Shown in pieces: positions 41,353 through 50,064 of a DNA stretch of 64,000 nucleotides. Under the pieces are notes generated by a model, which saw only the letters and a program-made list of their open reading frames with translations, was not told where the DNA came from and did not search any database. The position numbers were made by a program, and so were the translations under genes. The DNA lies in assembly GCA_900541855.1 (NCBI GenBank), contig UQLD01000003.1:1-64000 (forward strand). The letters run 5' to 3'. The first letter of the stretch is position 1. Each line of letters opens with the position of its first letter. This stretch comes from an uncultured Collinsella sp. (GTDB lineage Bacteria; Actinomycetota; Coriobacteriia; Coriobacteriales; Coriobacteriaceae).

Positions 41353-43189
41353 AACCCTCATGGGCAGCATCCGCGACTATATAAAAGTCACCGTTGCCAC
41401 GCCATTGCTCGTGCTTGGCGAGGTGCTCTGCGAGATGCTGATTCCATTTATCACTGCCAACCTGATCGACGCCATCAAAGACGGCGCCACCGTAGCCGAG
41501 ATGCTTCCCACCGCAGGCTTTTTGGTGCTTATCGCGCTGACGTCGCTTGCTTTTGGCGCCGCTGCCGGCGTCACCTGCAGCCATGCGAGCTGCGGCTTCG
41601 CCAAGAACCTGCGTCACGACCTGTTCTACAAGATCCAGACGTTCAGCTTTGCCAACATCGATGAGTTCTCGAGTTCCTCGCTCGTCACGCGTCTGACCAC
41701 CGATATCAACAACGTGCAGCAGGCCTTTATGATGATCATCCGTATCGCCGTGCGCGCACCGCTGGTATTGATCTTCGCCTTTACCATGGCGTTTATCATG
41801 GGCGGCAGCGTCGCCATGGTCTACCTGGTCATCATTCCGCTGCTGGGCTTTGGACTGTTCTTTATCATCTTTAAGGTGCGCCCCATCTTCTCGCGCGTGT
41901 TCCACAAGTACGATGCCCTTAACGAGTCCGTCGAGGAAAACGTCACCGGCATGCGCGTGGTTAAGAGCTACGTGCGCGAAGACTTTGAGAAGGAGAAGTT
42001 CGCGACCGCCGCGCGCGACGTCCAGATGGACTTCACCCGCGCCGAGAAGCTGCTCGCCTTTAACAACCCCATGATGAACATCTGCGTCAACGGCGCGTTT
42101 GTCGTCATCATCTACCTTGGCTCCAAGCTCATCATCACGAGCCAGGGCACGCTGTTCGACGTGGGCCAGCTCTCTTCAATCTTTACCTACGGTTTCCAGA
42201 TCCTCATGAGCCTGATGCAGCTGTCGATGATCTTTGTCATGGTAACTATGGCCGACGAATCGGCGCACCGCATTACCGAGGTGCTTGCCGCCGAGCCCAC
42301 AATCGCCAACCCGACCAAGCCCGTGCTCGAGGTTGCCGACGGCTCCATCGACTTTGACCACGTGAGCTTTAAGTATTCCGCGCATGCGAAACGCCAGGCG
42401 CTCGACGACATCGACCTGCACATTAAGAGCGGCGAGACCATCGGCATCATCGGCGGCACCGGCTCGGCCAAGTCCACGCTCGTAAACCTCATTGCCCGCC
42501 TGTACGACGCCACCGAAGGCACCGTGCGCGTAGGCGGCATGGACGTGCGCGACTACGGCTTGGACGCGCTGCGCCACCAGGTCGCCATGGTGCTGCAGAA
42601 AAACGTGCTGTTTAGCGGCACCATTGCCGAGAATCTGCGCTGGGGCGACCCGAACGCCACCGACGAGGAGGTCCGCGAAGCGGCACATCTGGCCTGCGCC
42701 GATGAGTTTGTCGACGGCTTCCCCAAGGGCTACGACACCTGGATCGAGCAGGGCGGCTCCAATGTTTCCGGCGGTCAGAAGCAGCGCCTGTGCATTGCGC
42801 GTGCCCTGCTGCGTCGCCCCAAGATCTTGATCCTGGACGACTCCACCAGCGCCGTCGACACCAAGACCGACGCCAAGATTCGCGCAGGACTGGCAAGCTA
42901 TCTGCCCAACACGACCAAGCTCATCATCGCCCAGCGCATTAGCTCCGTGCAGGATGCAGACCGCATCATCGTCATGGAGGGCGGCCGTATCGCGCAGATC
43001 GGCAACCATGACGAGCTGCTTAAGACAAGCGAGATCTACCGCGAGACCTTTACCTCGCAAAACAAGATGTCTGCCGAGGGCGAGGAGAACGCCGGCGACG
43101 TCTCCGGCAACACGGCCACGGCGGCAGACAACACCGATACGACCGTAACGCAAGCCCAGACCCAGGAAGGAGGCGAGGCACATGAGTAA
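41345..43189 (+). CDS. ABC exporter half-transporter with degenerate catalytic site
   Basis: TM domain plus ATPase in one chain (614 aa). Six TM helices occupy the first 310 or so residues. The ATPase domain has Walker A GGTGSAKST (Ala where Gly is usual before Lys), signature NVSGGQKQRL and Walker B ILILDDSTSAVD, where Asp replaces the catalytic Glu. The partner encoded downstream is canonical. This asymmetry marks a heterodimeric exporter with one non-hydrolysing site. A long acidic, Thr-rich tail follows the ATPase. Drugs, lipids or peptides are possible substrates. It overlaps its neighbours on both sides by ATG/stop fusion. Confidence 0.93.
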   Translation: MIKTLMGSIRDYIKVTVATPLLVLGEVLCEMLIPFITANLIDAIKDGATVAEMLPTAGFLVLIALTSLAFGAAAGVTCSHASCGFAKNLRHDLFYKIQTFSFANIDEFSSSSLVTRLTTDINNVQQAFMMIIRIAVRAPLVLIFAFTMAFIMGGSVAMVYLVIIPLLGFGLFFIIFKVRPIFSRVFHKYDALNESVEENVTGMRVVKSYVREDFEKEKFATAARDVQMDFTRAEKLLAFNNPMMNICVNGAFVVIIYLGSKLIITSQGTLFDVGQLSSIFTYGFQILMSLMQLSMIFVMVTMADESAHRITEVLAAEPTIANPTKPVLEVADGSIDFDHVSFKYSAHAKRQALDDIDLHIKSGETIGIIGGTGSAKSTLVNLIARLYDATEGTVRVGGMDVRDYGLDALRHQVAMVLQKNVLFSGTIAENLRWGDPNATDEEVREAAHLACADEFVDGFPKGYDTWIEQGGSNVSGGQKQRLCIARALLRRPKILILDDSTSAVDTKTDAKIRAGLASYLPNTTKLIIAQRISSVQDADRIIVMEGGRIAQIGNHDELLKTSEIYRETFTSQNKMSAEGEENAGDVSGNTATAADNTDTTVTQAQTQEGGEAHE

Positions 43190-45101
43190 GGCAACGACCG
43201 CCGAGCGCGCGCTCAACCGCAAGGGCGGCACCATGTCGCGCCTCATCAAGACGCTCTTTGGCTTCTACCCCGTGCTTTTGCCCCTCGTCGTCGTCGGCGT
43301 GGTGCTCTGCGCCATCATCAACTCCATCGGCGCGACCTTCCTTCAGAGCGCCCTGCAGATCATTAGCGACTCGTGGCAGTCGGGCGATTGGGAAGCCGCA
43401 CAGCCCAAGATTGCACAGCTCGTGACCACCCTCGCCTGCATCTACGGCGTCGGCATCCTGTCCTCACTGTTCTGGAACCGCGCCATGGCCATCGTCACGC
43501 AGGGCTCGCTCGAGAAGCTGCGCGAGAAGATGTTCAACCGTATGCAGGACCTGCCGATTCGCTACTTCGACACGCACCAGCGCGGCGACATCATGAGCCA
43601 CTACACCAACGACATCGACACGCTGCGCCAGATGATCAGCCAGTCGCTGCCCAACCTGCTCATGACGATCATCGTCATCGTCACGGTGTTCTTTATCATG
43701 CTGTACTACAGCGTGTGGATGTGCCTGGTCATTGTGGCCGGCGTCGCCTTTATGACCTTTATGACCAAGCTGCTCGGCTCCAACTCCGCGCGTTTCTTTA
43801 TTGCGCAGCAGACCGAGCTCGGCGTGGTCGAGGGCCATATCGAGGAAGTCATGAACGGTCAGAAGGTCGTCAAGGCATTCTGCCACGAGTCTGCCGCCGA
43901 GGCCGATTTTGACGAGCGCAACGAAAAGCTCTTCGAGGTCTCGCAGAAGGCCAACATGTACGCCAACATCCTCATGCCTATCCTTATGAACCTGGGCAAC
44001 CTGCTCTACGTGCTGGTCGCACTGGCAGGCGGCATTTTCCTGGCGCTGGGCGTGCCCAACCTGAGCATCTCGGGCATGGCGCTGTCCATCGCCGTCGTGG
44101 TGCCGTTCCTCAACATGACCAAGCAGTTCTGCGGACAGATCGGTCAGATCTCGCAGCAGATCAACGCCGTGGTCATGGGCCTCGCCGGTGCCGACCGTAT
44201 CTTTGAACTCATCGACGAGGAGCCCGAGGCCGACGAAGGCTATGTGACGCTCGTCAACGCGCAGGTGAACCCCGATACCTGGCAGCTCGAGGAGGCCGAC
44301 CACCACACCGGCATGTGGGCATGGAAACATCCGCACCGCGCAACCGGCGAGATTGAGTACGTGCCGCTGCGCGGCGACCTGGTCATGGACAACGTCGACT
44401 TTGGCTACACGCCCGACCACGAGGTGCTGCACGGCGTGTCTGTGTTTGCCAAGCCGGGCCAGAAGGTCGCGTTTGTCGGCGCCACCGGTGCCGGCAAGAC
44501 GACCATCACCAACCTCATCAACCGCTTCTATGACATCGCCGACGGCAAGATCCGCTACGACGGCATCAACGTCAACAAGATCCGCAAGGCCGATCTGCGC
44601 CGCTCGCTGGGCGTGGTGCTGCAGGACGTGAACCTGTTCACCGGCACCGTGATGGATAACATCCGCTACGGCAACCTGGACGCCACCGACGAGGAGTGCA
44701 TCGCGGCGGCCAAGCTCGCGGGCGCGGACGACTTTATCACCCGCCTGCCCGACGGCTACGACACCATGCTCACCGGCAACGGCGCCCAGCTGTCGCAAGG
44801 CCAGCGCCAGCTGATTTCGATTGCACGCGCTGCCGTCGCCGATCCGCCGGCGATGATCCTGGACGAGGCCACGAGCTCCATCGACACCCGCACCGAGGCT
44901 ATCGTGCAAGCCGGCATGGACAAGCTCATGGAAGGCCGCACGACGTTTGTCATCGCACACCGCCTGTCCACCGTGCGCAACTCCGACGCGATCATCTGCC
45001 TGGACCACGGCCGCATTATCGAGCGCGGCAACCACGACGAGCTGATCGCCAAGCGCGGATATTACTATCAGCTCTACACCGGAGCGTTTGAGCTCGAATA
45101 A
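43182..45101 (+). CDS. ABC exporter half-transporter, canonical partner
   Basis: Second half of the heterodimer (639 aa). Six TM helices, then Walker A GATGAGKTTIT, signature LSQGQRQLISIARA, Walker B AMILDEATSSID and IAHRLST, all standard. An insert of about 50 residues (LVNAQVNPDTWQLEEADHHTG and following) lies between the TM and ATPase domains. Such linkers occur in the second subunit of many actinobacterial and clostridial pairs. Its ATG overlaps the stop of the first subunit (ATGAGTAA). A strong terminator follows. Confidence 0.94.
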   Translation: MSKATTAERALNRKGGTMSRLIKTLFGFYPVLLPLVVVGVVLCAIINSIGATFLQSALQIISDSWQSGDWEAAQPKIAQLVTTLACIYGVGILSSLFWNRAMAIVTQGSLEKLREKMFNRMQDLPIRYFDTHQRGDIMSHYTNDIDTLRQMISQSLPNLLMTIIVIVTVFFIMLYYSVWMCLVIVAGVAFMTFMTKLLGSNSARFFIAQQTELGVVEGHIEEVMNGQKVVKAFCHESAAEADFDERNEKLFEVSQKANMYANILMPILMNLGNLLYVLVALAGGIFLALGVPNLSISGMALSIAVVVPFLNMTKQFCGQIGQISQQINAVVMGLAGADRIFELIDEEPEADEGYVTLVNAQVNPDTWQLEEADHHTGMWAWKHPHRATGEIEYVPLRGDLVMDNVDFGYTPDHEVLHGVSVFAKPGQKVAFVGATGAGKTTITNLINRFYDIADGKIRYDGINVNKIRKADLRRSLGVVLQDVNLFTGTVMDNIRYGNLDATDEECIAAAKLAGADDFITRLPDGYDTMLTGNGAQLSQGQRQLISIARAAVADPPAMILDEATSSIDTRTEAIVQAGMDKLMEGRTTFVIAHRLSTVRNSDAIICLDHGRIIERGNHDELIAKRGYYYQLYTGAFELE

Positions 45102-45137
45102 CGTCCGGCGAACTGGACACAAAGCTCCACAACGCAC

Positions 45138-45178
45138 AAAGCCCCCGCAGTTCATGAACTGAGCTGCGGGGGCTTTTT
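45138..45178 (+). terminator. Intrinsic terminator of the MarR-ABC operon
   Basis: AAAGCCCCCGCAG and CTGCGGGGGCTTT form a long stem, followed by TTTTT, 37 bases after the second ABC stop codon. Confidence 0.9.
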
Positions 45179-45187
45179 GGTGCTGAC

Positions 45188-45358
45188 GGGAAACCGTATC
45201 CCACTTTTCGGGCCCAGAATGGGATGCCGTTTCCCGCTGGGGCCCTCCGGGAAACTGCATCCCATTTCAAGGGTTCAAACTGGGATGCAGTTTCCCCTAA
45301 CGGCACCTTTGGGAAGCCGCATCCCACTCTAGACGCACAAAACGGGATGAGCTTTCCC
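45188..45358. repeat. Three tandem 48-bp hairpins (family C)
   Basis: Units at 45188-45235, 45249-45296 and 45311-45358 are each exactly 48 bp, repeating every 61-62 bp. Arms are GGGAAACCGTATCCCA/TGGGATGCCGTTTCCC, GGGAAACTGCATCCCA/TGGGATGCAGTTTCCC (perfect) and GGGAAGCCGCATCCCA/CGGGATGAGCTTTCCC. Loops are unrelated 16-base sequences. The spacer between the ABC operon and the GGDEF gene (45102-45547) contains otherwise only the terminator. Confidence 0.85.
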
Positions 45359-45547
45359 ATGGTGATCCAAGACCAGAAGCATGTCCGATAGCGCAGCCAG
45401 GTCAAGAACAACAAGGCAAGCGTCACGCCAATTTGGACGAGCGTCTGCTGCAGTTTGAGGCTGCTGGCCCATATGGTAGAGTTGGCCTCACGTGAATTTC
45501 AGCACACTGCGTGTTACTTGCTTTTTTGTCATTTAGGGGAGTGACTT

Positions 45548-46636
45548 GTGAATACTTCTGTCGCCAAGAAAGCCAGTCGGGCGATGCGCCTGCTCATGAT
45601 GGTGCTCACGGCAGTTCTCATCTTCTTCTTCATCAATGTTATGCTGCTCGTCTCCGATATCCAGGGCACGGCGCGCGTGGTCAACTACGCCGGTCTGGTG
45701 CGCGGTACCACGCAGCGAATCGTTAAGCTCGAGGACGCGGGCCAGCCTCAAGATGACCTGCTTAAAGCCGTGGATTCATACATCAACGGCTTGCGTTACG
45801 GAAGTGACGACCTCAACCTCGTCCGTCTCGACGACGATGAGTATCAGGCAAAGATGATCGAGCTTGCAAATTATTTTAATGAGCTTTGCGCCGAGATTGC
45901 CCGTGTGCGCGAAGTCGGCTACGAGAACACCGATATCATCGCGATGAGCGAGGAGTTCTTTGGTATTTGTGACGATGCCACACGACTCGCGGAGGACTAT
46001 TCCCAGGAGAAGGCTACGGCACTCAATCATCTCGAGGGTCTGGTGATCATCGATATCGTTGGTTTGGTGGCGACCTTTGCGGTTGAACTCGCTCGCGCGG
46101 TGCGCACCGCTGCGCTCAATCGCGAGCTGCAGAACAAAGTCTATCTCGACGAAGCCACAGGACTGCCCAATAAGAATAAGTGCGAGGAGATCTTGCAGGA
46201 GCAGCCTGTCTCCGCGGAGGCGCCCGTTGCGGTGTGCGTCTTCGACCTTAACAATCTGCATACGGTCAATAATAGCTTTGGTCACGAGAAGGGCGACGAA
46301 TACATCCGCTCTTTTGCCCGGCAGCTGGGGCGTGTGGCGTCCGAGACCTGCTTTGTGGGCCGCAACGGTGGCGATGAGTTTATCGCGGTGCTATGGGATG
46401 CCGATCGGGCTGCCGTTGAGTCCTGTCTTACTCGGGTTCGTGCAAACGTGAACGAGTATTCCGAGGCTCATCCCGACATGCCTATTAGCTATGCGGTGGG
46501 TTACGCGCTTTCCAGTGATTTTGATGAACCGCCTACGATGCGCAAGCTCTTTTCCCAGGCCGACAAAAACATGTACATCGACAAGAACCGCGTAAAGACA
46601 GCCGAGGCGGCCGGACTGCCACGCGAGGAACGCTAA
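45548..46636 (+). CDS. Membrane-bound diguanylate cyclase (GGDEF)
   Basis: Makes cyclic di-GMP (362 aa). It has one TM helix (about 13-35), an extracytoplasmic helical sensor (about 36-165) and a second TM helix (LVIIDIVGLVATFAVELARAV). The GGDEF domain follows, with DEATGLPNKNKCEEIL, FDLNNLHTVNNSFGHEKGDEYI and an intact RNGGDEF (about 273-279). No RxxD inhibitory site is seen before the motif, so product feedback is probably absent. The start is GTG at 45548 with GGGGAG upstream. No EAL, PilZ or other c-di-GMP gene is nearby. Confidence 0.9.
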   Translation: MNTSVAKKASRAMRLLMMVLTAVLIFFFINVMLLVSDIQGTARVVNYAGLVRGTTQRIVKLEDAGQPQDDLLKAVDSYINGLRYGSDDLNLVRLDDDEYQAKMIELANYFNELCAEIARVREVGYENTDIIAMSEEFFGICDDATRLAEDYSQEKATALNHLEGLVIIDIVGLVATFAVELARAVRTAALNRELQNKVYLDEATGLPNKNKCEEILQEQPVSAEAPVAVCVFDLNNLHTVNNSFGHEKGDEYIRSFARQLGRVASETCFVGRNGGDEFIAVLWDADRAAVESCLTRVRANVNEYSEAHPDMPISYAVGYALSSDFDEPPTMRKLFSQADKNMYIDKNRVKTAEAAGLPREER

Positions 46637-46679
46637 ACCCGTAGCAAAGGGTAGCTAATTTGGGACGGGGCTCTTTTGG

Positions 46680-47558
46680 CTACTTGAGAAGTTGTGCCAT
46701 GGCGTTGACGAATTTTTGGACTTGGAGGGTGGGCTCGAGCGGATAGTGCAAAAAGACCGGCACCTCACGGCCGCACAGGAACGGCACGCCCACAAAGGCT
46801 GGGTGCACCCCCGACCACGCCCCGCAGGTGAGCACCGCGTCACCCTTTTCCTCTGCCTCGTTAAAGAGCGCAAAGTCAAAGCTGTCCACGTCGATCACGT
46901 CCACACCGCCGTCAGCCAACAGGTCGATGCGCAGACTGTCCATAGCGTCGTTGCCGTGACGGAGCACGCGCAGGCGCATGCCCTCCAAGTCGGCGACCGT
47001 AATGTGATTCTTGCGCGCCAGCGGGCTCGTGCGCGGCAGGTCGATATAAAACGGCACGTTAACGATGCGGAGCTTTTGGCAGGCGTCGCCCCAGCGTGGG
47101 GTAGAAAAACTCGACTGCACCACATCGACCTCGCGGCCCAAGCTGCGCATGACGGTCTCGCGCTCGTCATAGAGATCGCTTACCGGCACGATCTCAAATC
47201 GCAGCGACGGTTCCAGCTCGTGTACGCCCGACCACATCGACAGCGTTTGGCGCCCCGGGCACATCATCGACACGCCCAGGCGCACGGCCCCGCCATCGCC
47301 CGCTGCACGTCGGGCACGGCGCAGCGCGTCCTCGGACTGCCGCATGATCGAACGCGCGTCGTCCACCAGCAGAGCGCCCGCCGGCGTCACCTTAACACCC
47401 GAATGCGAGCGCTCGAACAACGTGATGCCAAACTCGGCCTCGAAACCCGACACCTGTTTGACGAGCGCCGGGGTCGACACGCGCAATTTTGCCGCCGCCC
47501 GTGAGAAGCTTCCCAGCTCCGCGGCGGCCGATATGGCCTCGAGTCGTCGATCGTACAC
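46680..47558 (-). CDS. LysR family transcriptional regulator
   Basis: LTTR (292 aa) with an N-terminal winged helix (YDRRLEAISAAAELGSFSRAAAKLRVSTPALVKQVSGFEAEFGITLFERSHSGVKVTPAG) and a periplasmic-binding-type effector domain. The start is GTG at 47558 with GGGAG upstream, giving the usual LTTR N-terminus; an ATG at 47591 would add 11 residues. It is divergent from the SDR-MFS-oxidoreductase cluster and is most likely its activator, responding to the substrate taken up. Confidence 0.9.
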   Translation of the reverse strand: MYDRRLEAISAAAELGSFSRAAAKLRVSTPALVKQVSGFEAEFGITLFERSHSGVKVTPAGALLVDDARSIMRQSEDALRRARRAAGDGGAVRLGVSMMCPGRQTLSMWSGVHELEPSLRFEIVPVSDLYDERETVMRSLGREVDVVQSSFSTPRWGDACQKLRIVNVPFYIDLPRTSPLARKNHITVADLEGMRLRVLRHGNDAMDSLRIDLLADGGVDVIDVDSFDFALFNEAEEKGDAVLTCGAWSGVHPAFVGVPFLCGREVPVFLHYPLEPTLQVQKFVNAMAQLLK

Positions 47559-47630
47559 GTCAATCTCCCGTTTTCGCGCCTGTGAACGCATGGCGCCACA
47601 GGGGGTCGTTTTGGCAGGTCACGCGCTCGA

Positions 47631-47659
47631 TTGAGAAAAACTGCATCGCACAGTATAAA
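47631..47659 (+). promoter_or_regulatory. Candidate promoter of the SDR-MFS-Gfo/Idh cluster
   Basis: TTGAGA, exactly 17 bases, TATAAA, between the divergent LysR and SDR genes. It predicts a leader of about 125 bases. The intergenic region downstream is AT-rich and could bind the LysR protein. Confidence 0.6.
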
Positions 47660-47737
47660 CCTACGGTTAACGCCATTCTAACAAATATGCAATTCACCTG
47701 CGCAAATGCAAAGCATACGATAACCAGCGAAAACCAC

Positions 47738-47764
47738 GTGGGTCGGTTAATGGGAGCGACCCAC
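47738..47764 (+). promoter_or_regulatory. Leader hairpin just before the SDR ribosome site
   Basis: GTGGGTCG-N11-CGACCCAC is a perfect 8-bp stem ending about 15 bases before the AAGGGAAG ribosome site of the SDR gene. It could affect translation or mRNA stability. It is not followed by a T run. Confidence 0.4.
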
Positions 47765-47790
47765 CGGGAGGCACAAGAAGGGAAGTTCCT

Positions 47791-48672
47791 ATGAGCAATT
47801 GGCTTAAGCTCGAGGGCGATGTCTGCGCCGTGACTGGCGCGCTCGGCGGTATGGGCGCCGAGATCTGCCGCGAGTTCGCCCGCAATGGCGCCAACGTCGT
47901 CATGCTCGACCTGGACGAGGAAAAGGTCAAGGCCGCAGCCGCCGACCTCGCCGCCGAGTTTGGCATCCACGCCGAGGGCTACAAGATGAACGCCACCGAC
48001 GAGGCCGAGGTTCAGGCCGCCGTCGATGCCACCATCGCCGACTTCGGCCGCGTCGACGTCCTTGTCAACACCGCCGGCATCCTGCGCTTCGCAGCCATGG
48101 AAGACCTGCCGTTGAGCGACTGGGAGCAGGTGCTCAACGTCAACCTCACCGGTTACTTCATCACCTCGCAGCGCTTTGGTCGCGAGATGATCAAGGCCGG
48201 CCAGGGTCGCCTGGTGCACATCTCGACCGTCGCCAGCCACTCCCCCGAGACGTTCTCGGGCGTGTACAGCTCCACCAAGGCGGGCGTCAACATGATGTCC
48301 AAGATGCTCGCCGCCGAATGGGGCCCCTACGGCGTGCGCTCCAACTGCGTCGAGCCCTGCTTCGTTAAGACCCCGATGTCGGCCAACTTCTACGCCGACC
48401 CCGAGGTCGAAAAGAGCCGCAGCCGCCTCATCGCCACGCGCCGCATCGGCGAGGTTAGCGATATCGCCAACGCCGTCATGTTCCTGGCGTCCACGCGCTC
48501 GGACTTTACCACCGGCGACGCCATCAAGGTCGACGGCGGCTTCTCCAACATGATGGGCGACCTCACCGCCAAGCCCGGCGGCCGTCGCGCCTATGCCGAC
48601 AACTACCTTAAGAACAAGGGTGTCGAGCTCTGGTCCGATGAGTCCGGCGTCGCCAAGCCGACTGACCAGTAA
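47791..48672 (+). CDS. Short-chain dehydrogenase/reductase
   Basis: A classical NAD(P)-dependent SDR (293 aa). The cofactor loop is TGALGGMG, with MLDLDEE after strand 2 (Asp favours NAD). NTAG, the catalytic serine in HISTVAS and YSSTK are all present. A C-terminal extension of about 35 residues (GRRAYADNYLKNKGVELWSD) is longer than usual. It is first in a cluster with an OFA-type transporter and a Gfo/Idh/MocA oxidoreductase, which together suggest oxidation of a sugar, polyol or sugar acid. The substrate is unknown. Confidence 0.92.
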   Translation: MSNWLKLEGDVCAVTGALGGMGAEICREFARNGANVVMLDLDEEKVKAAAADLAAEFGIHAEGYKMNATDEAEVQAAVDATIADFGRVDVLVNTAGILRFAAMEDLPLSDWEQVLNVNLTGYFITSQRFGREMIKAGQGRLVHISTVASHSPETFSGVYSSTKAGVNMMSKMLAAEWGPYGVRSNCVEPCFVKTPMSANFYADPEVEKSRSRLIATRRIGEVSDIANAVMFLASTRSDFTTGDAIKVDGGFSNMMGDLTAKPGGRRAYADNYLKNKGVELWSDESGVAKPTDQ

Positions 48673-48738
48673 ACCAACCCGACAGGGAGGACCCGCAGAC
48701 ACGCCTGTTCCTCCCCCGTATCGATTAGAAAGAGTCCA

Positions 48739-49995
48739 ATGGCTTCCACCAACTCCAACAAGGGTCGCGCTGTCGTGCTTTCCGCCGCGTGCGTCACCAT
48801 GTTCTTCATCAGCTCCATCGCGCTGTATTCCGTCGTGAGCAAGAACCTGCTCGCCGTCTACCCCGAGTGGTCCAGCGCTCTTACCTGGGCCTTCCCGGTC
48901 TTTCAGACCATCATGGCCGTGACGGGCATCTTCGCCGGCCGCATCTCCGATAAGATCGGCCCGCGCAACGTCGTGATCGCCGCCGCCGTGTGCTACGGCC
49001 TGGGCTGGTTCATGTCCGGTACCGTCACCGAGCCGTGGCAGTTCTACCTGTGGTTCTCGCTCGTCGCCGCCATCGGCAACGGCCTGGGCTACAACCCGGC
49101 GCTCACCACCGGCCAAAAGTGGTTCATCGACAAGAAGGGTCTCGCCTCCGGCATCACCCTGGCCGCTTCGACCGCCGGCCCCGCCGTGCTGTCCCCGGTG
49201 CTCGCCTCGCTGCTCATCCCGAGCCTGGGCATCTTTGGCGCCCTTAAGGCGCTCGGCGTCATTTTCTTTGTGACAATCGCCGCCTCCGCCCTGTTCCTGA
49301 AGGCCCCCGAGGCCGGCTGGCTGCCCGAGGGCTTCGAGGCCCCCAAGGGTGGCGCACATGCCGGCACCTTCGGCGACCTCACCCCGGGCGAGATGGTCAA
49401 GACCCCGCGCTTCTGGGTCCTCATCATCACCTTCGCCTTTGCCGCCACCGCCGGCACGCTGCTCGTCGGCAAGGTTGCCTCCATCGCCGCCGTCCAGCTC
49501 TTCGCCGACCCCACGAGCGCCGCAGCCGTCGCCCTCGGCGGTGTGGTCGTCTCCGTCAACACCTGCGCCAACCTGGTCGGCCGCCTGTCCTTTGGTCAGA
49601 TCATTGACAAGCTCGGTGCCTACAAGTCGCTGCTCATCAGCCTTATCGTCACCATCGTCGCGCTCGTCATCATGTCGATGAGCTTTACGCAGAGCATGTT
49701 CTTTGTGGCGCTCGCCCTGCTCGGCTTTAGCTTTGGCGCTCTGCTCGTCATCTACCCGCCGCTCACCGGTGGCGCCTTTGGCACCAGCAACATCGGCGTC
49801 AACTACGGCATCATGTTTTTGGGCTACGCCGCTTCCACCTGGATCAGCCAGCCCATCACCGCCGTGCTGTATCACGCCGAGGCCGGAAGCGCCGCCTACC
49901 AGCAGTCCTTCTACGGCGCTATTGTGATCGCCGCCATCGCCGTCGTGCTCACCGTCTACATGATGGTCTCCGACAGCAAGAAGAAGTCCGCCTAG
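48739..49995 (+). CDS. MFS transporter, OFA (oxalate/formate antiporter-like) family
   Basis: A 12-TM carrier (418 aa). FPVFQTIMAVTGIFAGRISDKIGPRNV, GNGLGYNPALTTGQKWFIDKKGLASGIT and NIGVNYGIMFLGYAASTWISQPI are typical OFA-family phrases. Such proteins exchange or take up small carboxylates. Its place between an SDR and a Gfo/Idh oxidoreductase suggests import of the compound these enzymes oxidise. Confidence 0.9.
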   Translation: MASTNSNKGRAVVLSAACVTMFFISSIALYSVVSKNLLAVYPEWSSALTWAFPVFQTIMAVTGIFAGRISDKIGPRNVVIAAAVCYGLGWFMSGTVTEPWQFYLWFSLVAAIGNGLGYNPALTTGQKWFIDKKGLASGITLAASTAGPAVLSPVLASLLIPSLGIFGALKALGVIFFVTIAASALFLKAPEAGWLPEGFEAPKGGAHAGTFGDLTPGEMVKTPRFWVLIITFAFAATAGTLLVGKVASIAAVQLFADPTSAAAVALGGVVVSVNTCANLVGRLSFGQIIDKLGAYKSLLISLIVTIVALVIMSMSFTQSMFFVALALLGFSFGALLVIYPPLTGGAFGTSNIGVNYGIMFLGYAASTWISQPITAVLYHAEAGSAAYQQSFYGAIVIAAIAVVLTVYMMVSDSKKKSA

Positions 49996-50002
49996 TTTTA
50001 CC

Positions 50003-50036
50003 GATGCGACGAAGGGACAGCCCCTTTGTCGCATTC
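50003..50036. repeat. Family B palindrome
   Basis: GATGCGACGAAGGG-ACAG-CCCCTTTGTCGCATT, again with GCGAC/GTCGC paired in place of GTGAC/GTCAC. It lies in the 69-base space between the MFS and Gfo/Idh genes, so it would be inside the operon transcript. Confidence 0.65.
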
Positions 50037-50064
50037 CACCGGTCACCGGTATTAAGGAGTCGAA

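Noticed and set aside
45188..45358. CRISPR array
   Set aside because: Units are inverted repeats 48 bp long, only three of them. There are no direct repeats with unique spacers of constant length and no cas genes.
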